A DNA stretch of 5,947 nt from Oscillospiraceae bacterium (GTDB lineage: Bacteria; Bacillota; Clostridia; Oscillospirales; Acutalibacteraceae), in the NCBI GenBank assembly GCA_003520555.1, contig DOUO01000154.1:1-5947 (forward strand). The letters run 5' to 3'. Position 1 is the stretch's first letter, and every line of letters starts with the position of its first letter. The notes under the pieces are model-generated. The model saw nothing but the letters and a program-made list of their open reading frames with translations. It was not told where the DNA came from and ran no database searches. A program made the translations under genes and the position numbers. Positions 1-5,657 of the stretch are shown here, one piece after another.

Positions 1-10
1 TTTACACTTA

Positions 11-38
11 ATTTTCAATTTTCAATTTTCAACTTTCA
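11..38. repeat. Short tandem repeat, four copies of a 7-bp unit
   Basis: ATTTTCA repeated three times perfectly (11-31), a fourth copy with one change (ACTTTCA, 32-38), then a partial unit. On the minus strand this reads TTGAAAA-type units beginning at the ispE stop codon (36-38). It may continue beyond the window's left edge only in degenerate form, because bases 1-10 do not match. Confidence 0.85.
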
Positions 39-911
39 ATTTGAAACGACCTCGCAGCCTGTGTTTACGGGCTTGCAGAGGAAGGTTTGCGGAAAGCTTT
101 GCCTCAGCTTTTCGCAGCATTTTTCCGCCTTGCGGCGTGAGTCGAACACTCCGAACACAGCCGAGCCCGAGCCGCTCATGCCCGCGCCCTTTGCCTTGCA
201 TTCGAGCATGATTTTTTTGATTTCGCTTACCTGCGGAATTTGCAGTGCAAGCTCAAAATCATTGAAAATTGTTGAGGTAATCATAAAAAGGTCGCGGCTG
301 TACAGCGCCTTTATCATTTCGTCGGTATAGCAGGGGTGCTTTGGCAAGGCGTCAACCTTTTGGTACGCCTCGGCGGTGGAAACGCTTACCGCGTCGGGCT
401 TGCAGATTACAATTGACTCGCAGCGGAAACGCGGAAGCTTTTTCAGGCTTGTGCCCGTGCCCGTGCAAAGCTTTGTGCCGCCCTCGATGCAGAACGGAAC
501 GTCCGCGCCCACCCTTTCGCCTATCGCGTTCATGTCGGCAGGCGTCAGGCGCGCGTCAAAAAGCAGATTGAGCGCGAGGATTGCCGCCGCGCCGTCGCCG
601 CTGCCGCCGGCAAGACCTGCCTGAGTGGGGATTTGCTTGTCGATTTCTATGTGAACGCCCTGAGGTTCAAGCCTGCAATAGTCAAAAAAGCGGTAGGCGG
701 CCTTAGCGACGATGTTGGTGTCGTCGTTGGGCACGCCGTCATAGGCGCAGAAAACCGTAACCTTGCCGCTGTCGTTGCGGCTGACCGTGACCGAGTCGTA
801 CAGGCTGACCGCCTGCATTACCGTGGAGATTTCATGATAGCCGTCGGGACGCCTGCCCAAAACGTCAAGCGACAAATTAATCTTTGCGGGGGCTTTAACA
901 GTTACCTTCAT
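36..911 (-). CDS. ispE: 4-(cytidine 5'-diphospho)-2-C-methyl-D-erythritol kinase (IspE)
   Basis: Cytoplasmic GHMP-family kinase of the MEP isoprenoid pathway; it phosphorylates the 2-hydroxyl of CDP-methylerythritol using ATP. The 291-residue length is normal for the family. The N-terminus has the IspE signature APAKINLSLDVLGRRPDGYH (residues 7-26) with Lys10. The glycine-rich ATP loop GLAGGSGDGAAA is at 99-110. GADVPF at 135-140 carries the expected catalytic Asp137. The third GHMP motif GAGMSGSGSAVFG is at 242-254. Positions of Lys10 and Asp137 match the catalytic pair known in characterised IspE. The ATP loop differs from the usual GGSSDAA form (seen here as GGSGDGAA). The ATG at 911 is preceded by AAAGGAG seven bases upstream, and the gene overlaps the end of the aminotransferase gene by 17 bp, so it is probably translated from the same mRNA. 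The stop codon lies inside a 7-bp tandem repeat. No terminator is visible before the window ends. Confidence 0.95.
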   Translation of the reverse strand: MKVTVKAPAKINLSLDVLGRRPDGYHEISTVMQAVSLYDSVTVSRNDSGKVTVFCAYDGVPNDDTNIVAKAAYRFFDYCRLEPQGVHIEIDKQIPTQAGLAGGSGDGAAAILALNLLFDARLTPADMNAIGERVGADVPFCIEGGTKLCTGTGTSLKKLPRFRCESIVICKPDAVSVSTAEAYQKVDALPKHPCYTDEMIKALYSRDLFMITSTIFNDFELALQIPQVSEIKKIMLECKAKGAGMSGSGSAVFGVFDSRRKAEKCCEKLRQSFPQTFLCKPVNTGCEVVSN

Positions 912-2082
912 CCCTGAGCTCCTTTACAAATTCACGGATTCTTTCAAGCGCGATTTTAAGATGCTTGAGCGAATAAGAGTAGCTTACCCTGACAAAGCCG
1001 TCTCCGCAGCTTCCGAACGCCGTGCCCGGAACGACGGCAACGTGTTTTTCCATAATAAGCCGCGTGCAGAATTCCTCGGACGAAAGCCCTGTGGATTTAA
1101 TGCACGGAAAAACATAAAACGCGCCGAGCGGTTCAAAGCACGAAAGTCCCATTTCGTTGAAGCCGTCAACAACCAAACGGCGGCGCATGTCATATTCGCC
1201 GCGCATTTTGTCAACGTCGCGGTCGCCGTTTTTCAGCGCCTCAATCGCGGCGTACTGGGCGGTTGTAGGCGCGGACATAATTCCGTACTGGTGAAGCTTT
1301 GTCATCTGAGAAATAATTTCGGCGGGTCCCAGGGCGTAGCCGAGCCTCCAGCCCGTCATGGCGTAGGATTTTGAAAAACCGTTGATTACGATTGTGCGTT
1401 CGTACATTGAGTCAATTGAGGCGATTGTGACATGGTCGCGTCCGCCGTATGTAAGCTCGGAATATATTTCGTCGGACAGCACGATTAAATCGTGACGCCT
1501 GACAACCTCGGCAACCTCCTCCAAATCACGGCGTTCCATAATCGCGCCGGTGGGGTTGTTGGGGAACGGAAGCACAAGCAGCTTGGTTTTCGGCGTTATT
1601 GCCGCCTCCAAATCAGCCGCCTTCAGGCGGAAGCTGTCCTCGTTTTTGGTATTGATAATTACGGGCGTGCCGCCTGCCATGACGGTAAGCGGTTCGTAGC
1701 ACACAAACGACGGCTGGGGAATTATTACCTCGTCGCCGGGTTCAACCAGGCAGCGCAGCGCAAGGTCAATTGCTTCGCTGCCGCCCACGGTGACAATTGT
1801 CTGCGAGGAAGGGCTGTAGCTTACGCCGAAGCGGCGTTCGTAATAAGCCGTAATTTCATTAAGCAAAGCCGCGAATCCGCGGTTGGGCGAATACCATGTT
1901 TTGCCCTTTTCAAGACTTCTGATGCCCTCGTCGCGGATATGCCACGGAGTTTGAAAGTCAGGTTCACCGATGCTCAGCGAAATGACGTTGTCCATTTCAT
2001 TGGCAATGTCAAAAAACCTGCGTATGCCCGAGGGCTTGACGCTGCTGATGCTGCGGTTGAGATATTTATTGTAATCTATCAC
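895..2082 (-). CDS. PLP-dependent class I/II aminotransferase, PatA-like
   Basis: Cytoplasmic fold-type I aminotransferase of 395 residues, a usual length. Visible landmarks are SGIRRFFDIA (18-27), SLSIGEPDFQTP (35-46), GGSEAIDLALR (100-110), the PLP-contacting NNPTG (175-179), SDEIYSELTY with Asp204 (203-212), the Schiff-base lysine in SKSYAMTGWR (Lys238), and a carboxylate-binding arginine in VRVSYS (Arg365). The pattern resembles Bacillus PatA and related aspartate/N-acetyl-diaminopimelate-type aminotransferases as I remember them, but the amino donor cannot be fixed from sequence alone. Translation starts at a GTG whose first bases overlap the Lrp gene stop (GTGA, 4 bp), with GAGGAG nine bases upstream. 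This coupling to an Lrp/AsnC regulator suggests the enzyme's substrate or product is linked to the amino acid sensed by that regulator (inference). Confidence 0.9.
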   Translation of the reverse strand: MIDYNKYLNRSISSVKPSGIRRFFDIANEMDNVISLSIGEPDFQTPWHIRDEGIRSLEKGKTWYSPNRGFAALLNEITAYYERRFGVSYSPSSQTIVTVGGSEAIDLALRCLVEPGDEVIIPQPSFVCYEPLTVMAGGTPVIINTKNEDSFRLKAADLEAAITPKTKLLVLPFPNNPTGAIMERRDLEEVAEVVRRHDLIVLSDEIYSELTYGGRDHVTIASIDSMYERTIVINGFSKSYAMTGWRLGYALGPAEIISQMTKLHQYGIMSAPTTAQYAAIEALKNGDRDVDKMRGEYDMRRRLVVDGFNEMGLSCFEPLGAFYVFPCIKSTGLSSEEFCTRLIMEKHVAVVPGTAFGSCGDGFVRVSYSYSLKHLKIALERIREFVKELRDEGNC

Positions 2083-2564
2083 AGGATTAAGCTCCTCTCG
2101 TCAGCGCTGTTTTCGGTCGAAAACAGCTTCATTCCCCTGTCCTTGTAGCAGCGAAGGATAAAATGGGTGCCGGTTGACAGCACGCCGTCGATTGTGGAAA
2201 GCTTTTTTGCCACAAACATCGCGATATCCTGCATGGTTTCACCCTTTACGATGAGCGCGAAATCATAAACGCCCGCCATAAGGTACACGCTTTCAACCTC
2301 GTCAAAAGCCATGCACATTTCAGCCATTTCGTCAAAGCCCGTTTCCTTTTTGGGAGATACCTTAAGCTCAATCAGCGCCTCAACGTGGTTGCTGTCCGTA
2401 ACCTGTTCCCAGTTTACAACCGCCTGGTAGCCCTCGATGATTCCTTCCTTTTCATATTCCTTGATCTGCGCCGCGATGTAGTCCTCGGGTTCGCCGAGCA
2501 TTGCGGCGATTTCCGCGGTGCTGAACTGTGAGTTGGTTTCCAAAAGCTGAAGTAATTTGTTCAT
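2079..2564 (-). CDS. Lrp/AsnC family transcriptional regulator
   Basis: DNA-binding regulator of 161 residues, the normal size for the family. An N-terminal winged helix-turn-helix covers roughly residues 1-50, ending in the typical KEGIIEGYQAVVNW strand. A RAM/AsnC ligand-binding domain follows at about 61-140, with the family's G-x-YD pattern (GVYDFALIVKG, 98-108) and a closing ISTGTHFILR-like strand (LSTGTHFILRCYK, 129-141). Family members form dimers or octamers that bind an amino acid. The C-terminal 20 residues are polar and look unstructured. The ATG at 2564 has a near-perfect AGGAGG six bases upstream. It lies 22 bp after the LURP-one-like gene and overlaps the aminotransferase start by 4 bp. 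By analogy with local Lrp regulators it probably controls this operon; no operator could be identified. The ligand is unknown. Confidence 0.92.
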   Translation of the reverse strand: MNKLLQLLETNSQFSTAEIAAMLGEPEDYIAAQIKEYEKEGIIEGYQAVVNWEQVTDSNHVEALIELKVSPKKETGFDEMAEMCMAFDEVESVYLMAGVYDFALIVKGETMQDIAMFVAKKLSTIDGVLSTGTHFILRCYKDRGMKLFSTENSADERSLIL

Positions 2565-2570
2565 AGCTGT

Positions 2571-2576
2571 CCTCCT
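2571..2576 (-). promoter_or_regulatory. Strong ribosome binding site of the Lrp/AsnC gene
   Basis: AGGAGG on the minus strand, six bases before the ATG at 2564. It is the strongest Shine-Dalgarno site in this operon and suggests the regulator is translated independently of the gene before it. Confidence 0.8.
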
Positions 2577-2586
2577 GTATTTACCT

Positions 2587-3063
2587 TTACGCGGGCATAA
2601 GTCCGCGGTTTTCCACTGTATTGATTAAATTGACGCAAACTGCCGCCGCAACGCAAAAAATCTCGTTTTTTTCGTCCGCTATTTCAAGCTCGCAGTATTT
2701 TGAGCGGCGCGTGTGGCTGAAAACAACCGACTTGTCAACGTCGATGACGCTGAAATTTTTTGTGGCTATGTTTCCGCAAACATGCCAGTTTACGCCGTAA
2801 AAATTTGAATAAGCGCCGTTTTTTGAAGGCACAACCGCAAGCGTCACGCGCGCGCCGCGCGCCTTCAGCACAAAAATATTGGCTGAGCCAAAGGCAAATC
2901 TGCGGATTTGAGCCTCCGTTTTACCGGACGCGCCGCAAATTTTGATACCGACAATTTTGTTTGAGCCCAAACGCCGTGTTGCGTACCTTTCGCCGCCGGA
3001 TTCATCAAAGAAAACAAAATCCTCAGACGACGAGGAAAGGTCGCGATTAATAAAAAGCTTCAT
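2587..3063 (-). CDS. Small LURP-one-related / Tubby-C-like domain protein
   Basis: A 158-residue protein without signal peptide or membrane segment. It is mostly short beta strands. The second half reads like a bacterial LURP-one-related (YxjI-like, Tubby C-terminal-fold) domain: NWHVCGN (92-98), then KNFSVIDVDKSVV (103-114), SKYCELEIAD (121-130) and a hydrophobic end EIFCVAAAVCVNLI (134-147). That is the family's order of 'W-x-v-x-G', 'F-x-I-x-D', 'Y-x-l-x-I' and a final hydrophobic helix. The family is related to phospholipid scramblases, but the bacterial members have no settled function. The open frame extends to 3132, but those codons run through a transcription terminator and its poly-U tract. 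The ATG at 3063 with AGGGTGAT just upstream is therefore chosen. It heads the operon with the Lrp regulator. The family assignment is from pattern memory only; a novel hypothetical protein remains possible. Confidence 0.65.
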   Translation of the reverse strand: MKLFINRDLSSSSEDFVFFDESGGERYATRRLGSNKIVGIKICGASGKTEAQIRRFAFGSANIFVLKARGARVTLAVVPSKNGAYSNFYGVNWHVCGNIATKNFSVIDVDKSVVFSHTRRSKYCELEIADEKNEIFCVAAAVCVNLINTVENRGLMPA

Positions 3064-3066
3064 TTT

Positions 3067-3074
3067 ATCACCCT
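3067..3074 (-). promoter_or_regulatory. Ribosome binding site deciding the LURP-one-like start
   Basis: AGGGTGAT on the minus strand, three bases before the ATG at 3063. GGTGAT can pair with the part of the 16S rRNA tail just inside the usual anti-Shine-Dalgarno core. It supports the start at 3063 over the longer reading frame. Confidence 0.55.
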
Positions 3075-3086
3075 GATAACGACTGT

Positions 3087-3120
3087 AAAAAAAAAACCGC
3101 AGGTTGATACACCTACGGTT
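3087..3120 (-). terminator. Intrinsic terminator of the transferase-ligase operon
   Basis: On the minus strand AACCG-T-AGGT, a six-base loop, then ACCT-G-CGGTT followed by an unbroken U tract (ten A bases on the plus strand at 3087-3096, the first two of them in the stem). The stem is nine pairs with one internal mismatch. It lies 37 bp after the ligase stop codon and ends the envelope operon. Read on the plus strand the hairpin has no T tract, so it works in one direction only. Confidence 0.85.
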
Positions 3121-3149
3121 ATTATACATCATATTCTTAAATTATACAA
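3121..3149 (-). promoter_or_regulatory. Sigma-A-type promoter for the LURP-one/Lrp/aminotransferase/ispE operon
   Basis: Minus-strand -35 TTGTAT (3144-3149), a 17-bp spacer, and a perfect -10 TATAAT (3121-3126). Transcription would begin near 3114, inside the upstream operon's terminator hairpin, about 51 bases before the ATG at 3063. The -35 matches only three of six consensus bases, so strength is uncertain. Confidence 0.6.
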
Positions 3150-3156
3150 GTGATTA

Positions 3157-4638
3157 TCACAAAAGTGTTCTTTTAAGCGTTTTTGTGCGGAACAGCGCGC
3201 GTTCGCCGAGGCTTTGCTCCTTTTGGATTATGTATGTGCTTGCGTAGCCCATAATAAGCCAGAAGAACATCACCATGTACGAAACGTCGTACAAAAGCGT
3301 TATTTCAAAGAACGAATACGCGATGTACGCCGCCAGAAAGCTGAACATGCACGGGAACAAGTCCTCCTTGTACTCCTTGCCCTTCAAAAACAGGTGTTGG
3401 GCGCAGTGCTTAGCGAAGCGGAAGCCGAAAATGCAGAACAAAACCAAGCCCAGCGTGCCGGTGGACATCCAGATTGTAAGCAGTCCGTTGTGGGCGTCGT
3501 TGTGGTGAAGGTCAAACTTGAACGCGCCGCTTAAGTAGGTTTGGCTGTAGTGAACTATATTGCCGAAGCCGACGCCGATTACGGGCGAAAGCTTGACGAT
3601 TTCAACGCCCTCGCTCCACAGCTTGAACCTGCCGCTGTCGATGTTTTTGTTTTCATGCTCAAAGGTGATGATTTCACCGTCGCCGCCGGGTTCCTCGTCG
3701 GCAAATTCGTTAATCAGGTTTTCGCCGCGGAAGATTATGTCAACCAGGGAATTTGTCTGTGCCGTTACCGCCGCGAAGCCCGTGTTGAAAATCGTGCGGA
3801 ACATCAGCATTGAAAACACAAGCACAACGGAAATTACTATCACCGAGGCGGTGCGCAGTATTGTGCCGAACACGGTCATGAATTTCTTTTCCTGGGAGAA
3901 AAAGCTGTACGCGAGATAGGCTATGAAATACGCGAGCACAAGCACAAAGGTCGCGTTTGAATCGCACAGCAATATCGAAAAGGCGTTTGCGATTACGCAC
4001 AGCACAACCCACGGGTTGGGGATTTTCCCTACCTCGTCGCGCAGCCTTTGCTTGCTGAGCATATGAAGGCAGAACAGCGCCGTAGCCGACAAAAAGCCGA
4101 GCTGGTTCGGGTTGACAAAAAATCCCGTAAAGCGGTTTTCAAAAACCGTAAGAGGCATTTCCGCCTGTAAAAATCCGAAAAGGTTGATTTCAAACATCGC
4201 GTGTACGCCGAAAAGCAGGAACACAAGACCGAGCAGATTGCCGACCGTTACTATGTATACAATTGCCTTGGCGATAAAGCCGAGCTCTTTTTTAAAATTG
4301 AGCCCGGGTTCGGTGTGCAGCCCGTAAAACACAAAAAAGCAGATAAGCGCGTGCAGAAAGAACAAAAAGCTCACCGGCAGCATTACCGAAAAGCACACGA
4401 GCATTGACAGCAGCATCACCGCCAAAAACGCGGCAACCCACAGCCCGAAGCGCATTTTGAAGAAGGTTTTGAACCTTCTTTGATTGTAAAAAACCAAGCC
4501 CAGCCCCCACGCAAAGCAAAACGCGGTGAAAACGTAGGCGGGAAACTGCAAAAAGATAATTCTGCAGCCGAGCAGTGTAAGAATATAGGTTTTGCGGAAA
4601 AGAGACGCGTCCTTTAAAATTTCCTTTAACCTGTTCAT
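3157..4638 (-). CDS. O-antigen ligase/polymerase-like (Wzy_C) membrane protein
   Basis: Polytopic membrane protein of 493 residues with about ten hydrophobic segments, usual for the O-antigen ligase/Wzy/exopolysaccharide polymerase family. Such proteins transfer or polymerise lipid-linked glycans on the outer face of the cytoplasmic membrane. Recognisable family motifs are NRFTGFFVNPNQLGF (168-182), SNATFVLVLAYFI (227-239), SGRFKLWSEGVEIVKLSPVIGVGFGN (335-360) and HHNDAHNGLLTIWMSTGTLGLVLF (378-401). The arginine in SGRFKLW and the histidine in DAHNG fit residues important in the family. A large extracytoplasmic loop lies at about 281-380 and includes an acidic stretch (EFADEEPGGDGE, 311-322). 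The ATG at 4638 with GAGGGG before it is preferred to an upstream TTG at 4662, which lacks a ribosome binding site. It starts 7 bp after the transferase stop. In a Gram-positive cell it is more likely a capsule, teichoic-acid-like or exopolysaccharide polymerase/ligase than a true LPS ligase (inference). Confidence 0.85.
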   Translation of the reverse strand: MNRLKEILKDASLFRKTYILTLLGCRIIFLQFPAYVFTAFCFAWGLGLVFYNQRRFKTFFKMRFGLWVAAFLAVMLLSMLVCFSVMLPVSFLFFLHALICFFVFYGLHTEPGLNFKKELGFIAKAIVYIVTVGNLLGLVFLLFGVHAMFEINLFGFLQAEMPLTVFENRFTGFFVNPNQLGFLSATALFCLHMLSKQRLRDEVGKIPNPWVVLCVIANAFSILLCDSNATFVLVLAYFIAYLAYSFFSQEKKFMTVFGTILRTASVIVISVVLVFSMLMFRTIFNTGFAAVTAQTNSLVDIIFRGENLINEFADEEPGGDGEIITFEHENKNIDSGRFKLWSEGVEIVKLSPVIGVGFGNIVHYSQTYLSGAFKFDLHHNDAHNGLLTIWMSTGTLGLVLFCIFGFRFAKHCAQHLFLKGKEYKEDLFPCMFSFLAAYIAYSFFEITLLYDVSYMVMFFWLIMGYASTYIIQKEQSLGERALFRTKTLKRTLL

Positions 4639-4641
4639 AAG

Positions 4642-4647
4642 CCCCTC
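4642..4647 (-). promoter_or_regulatory. Ribosome binding site deciding the ligase-like start
   Basis: GAGGGG on the minus strand, three bases before the ATG at 4638 and overlapping the transferase stop codon. Spacing is short, which fits translation coupled to the upstream gene. Confidence 0.55.
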
Positions 4648-5326
4648 ACTTAATAACCTCAACCACGGTTTTTATCATAAGACCTATATCACGGAAAAAG
4701 CCGAAGTTTTTAATATAGCTTAGATTGTACTTCATTTTTTCGGGTAAAATTTGTTCGACGTATATCTTGTCCGCGTCGCCGTCCCCGGCAAGCAGCTTTG
4801 ATTCGTCCTTGTAAAGAATTGACGCCGGCGAGGTGATTCCGGCGGGCAGCAAAAGCGTTGCGTAATAAACGTCCCTGTAACGCTCGACATACTTGGGAAC
4901 CTCGGGACGAACGCCGACAAAAGACATATCGCCCGAAATAACGTTGAAAATCTGCGGCAGCTCGTCAAGGCGGTACTTGCGCAAAAACTTTCCTGCCTTT
5001 GTTATCCTGCTGTCGCCGCCGGTGGTGACGGAGGTTCCGAGCGCCTCCGCGTTTTCAACCATAGTGCGGAATTTGAAAATTCTGAACACCCTGCCGTATT
5101 TTGTTACGCGCTTTTGCCTGAAAAACACGCTTCCCTTTGAGTCGCGCTTGACGACAACGGCAATAACGGCGATTGGGATTATTAAAAACGCAAGCAAAAT
5201 AAGAGACAGAAAAATGTCAAGCAGCCGCTTAAAAAATATGCGGACGGATTTTTTCTTAAGTTTGTCGTAATAACGTTTTACCTCGGGATTTTGAAATTCC
5301 GCAGGCAGTTTTTCAAACGCTTTCAT
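4646..5326 (-). CDS. Monotopic phosphoglycosyl transferase (bacterial sugar transferase)
   Basis: A 226-residue initiating enzyme that moves a sugar phosphate from a nucleotide sugar to undecaprenyl phosphate at the cytoplasmic membrane face. Visible landmarks of the PglC/WcaJ C-terminal family are basic KRLLDIFLSLILLAFLIIPIA (33-53) with a proline-broken re-entrant helix (Pro51), SVFFRQKRVTKYGRVFRIFKFRTM (66-89), DSRITKAGKFLRKYRLDELPQ (105-125) with the Asp121-Glu122 catalytic pair, and GDMSFVGVRPEVP (132-144). The length equals the minimal single-domain form; the extra N-terminal membrane domain of WbaP/WcaJ is absent. The frame stays open to 5515, but that part translates a terminator hairpin and a promoter. 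The ATG at 5326 with GGAG five bases upstream is chosen. It is the first gene of a two-gene operon with the ligase-like protein. The sugar donor cannot be told from sequence. Confidence 0.92.
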   Translation of the reverse strand: MKAFEKLPAEFQNPEVKRYYDKLKKKSVRIFFKRLLDIFLSLILLAFLIIPIAVIAVVVKRDSKGSVFFRQKRVTKYGRVFRIFKFRTMVENAEALGTSVTTGGDSRITKAGKFLRKYRLDELPQIFNVISGDMSFVGVRPEVPKYVERYRDVYYATLLLPAGITSPASILYKDESKLLAGDGDADKIYVEQILPEKMKYNLSYIKNFGFFRDIGLMIKTVVEVIK

Positions 5327-5331
5327 GGCAG

Positions 5332-5336
5332 CTCCG
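5332..5336 (-). promoter_or_regulatory. Ribosome binding site deciding the transferase start
   Basis: CGGAG on the minus strand, five bases before the ATG at 5326. The upstream candidate starts (GTG 5515, ATG near 5452) have no comparable site. Confidence 0.7.
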
Positions 5337-5390
5337 AAAATATGGGGATTTACCGCGGCGCGGCATAAACAGTAAAAAATAACCGCAAAT

Positions 5391-5419
5391 ATTATATAAC
5401 TTTTTTCAGGCGTTTTCAA
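5391..5419 (-). promoter_or_regulatory. Sigma-A-type promoter of the transferase-ligase operon
   Basis: Minus-strand -35 TTGAAA (5414-5419), exactly 17 bp, -10 TATAAT (5391-5396). The predicted start near 5384 gives a leader of about 58 bases before the transferase ATG. It lies downstream of the hairpin at 5458-5488, so the operon need not be read through that terminator. Confidence 0.75.
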
Positions 5420-5457
5420 CAAAAGTATCAAAAGCTTAATAAAATACGGCATAACGT

Positions 5458-5488
5458 AAAAACCGACGGGAGATAACCGTCGGTTTTT
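5458..5488 (-). terminator. Perfect 12-bp intrinsic terminator hairpin
   Basis: AAAAACCGACGG, a seven-base loop, then CCGTCGGTTTTT: a fully paired 12-bp stem with A and T tracts at both ends. It could terminate on either strand. On the minus strand it follows a strong promoter by only about 70 bases; on the plus strand no gene precedes it. Confidence 0.85.
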
Positions 5489-5556
5489 AGGTAATTTTAT
5501 GGAGTAATCAAGCACATAGAAAGGAAGTCAATAATCTGATTAATAGTTCTTAGCAC
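5458..5556 (-). ncRNA. Candidate small RNA (about 99 nt)
   Basis: A consensus promoter (5563-5591) and a perfect terminator (5458-5488) bracket about 99 transcribed bases with no credible gene. The 5' two thirds are AU-rich with pyrimidine patches (CTTCCTTTCT, ATTACTCC), and the terminator loop reads TTATCTC next to paired C residues. Such pyrimidine-rich, loop-exposed patches occur in Gram-positive small RNAs that pair with ribosome binding sites. The alternative is an attenuated leader of the transferase operon, but a separate promoter below the hairpin makes that less necessary. Function is unknown. Confidence 0.45.
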
Positions 5557-5562
5557 ATAAAT

Positions 5563-5591
5563 ACTATAGCATAGCAATTGTTAATTGTCAA
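5563..5591 (-). promoter_or_regulatory. Near-consensus sigma-A promoter with palindromic spacer
   Basis: Minus-strand -35 TTGACA (5586-5591, perfect), 17-bp spacer, -10 TATAGT (5563-5568, five of six). An A/T-rich stretch upstream could act as an UP element. Start is predicted near 5556. The palindrome CAATT-GTT-AATTG (5575-5587) fills most of the spacer and touches the -35, so it could be an operator. It drives the candidate small RNA and might also read into the operon beyond. Confidence 0.8.
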
Positions 5592-5657
5592 TACTTTTTA
5601 TTAATATTTTTAAATATTTTAATGTTTATTTTTTATTAAATAAAGTTAAACTTCCTC

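Noticed and set aside
11..38. CRISPR-like array at the left edge
   Set aside because: The units are seven bases and adjoin with no spacers; this is a simple tandem repeat.
61..2148. Several plus-strand open frames of 75-220 codons opposite ispE, the aminotransferase and the Lrp gene
   Set aside because: They lie antisense to well-supported genes, lack ribosome binding sites and domain motifs, and have the arginine/alanine-rich composition of reverse-strand shadows.
3214..4407. Plus- and minus-strand open frames inside the ligase-like gene
   Set aside because: They are shadows of a gene whose frame is fixed by clear family motifs; none has its own translation signals.
5497..5556. Possible leader peptide in the candidate small RNA (GTG at 5556 or ATG at 5517, both ending at the same TAA)
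   Set aside because: Neither start has a ribosome binding site. The GTG would be at the very 5' end of the RNA, and the ATG version has only six codons with no run of one amino acid suggesting attenuation.
5511..5559. Direct repeat AGCACATA at 5511-5518 and 5552-5559
   Set aside because: An eight-base repeat 41 bp apart in A/T-rich DNA is not convincing as an operator without conservation data.
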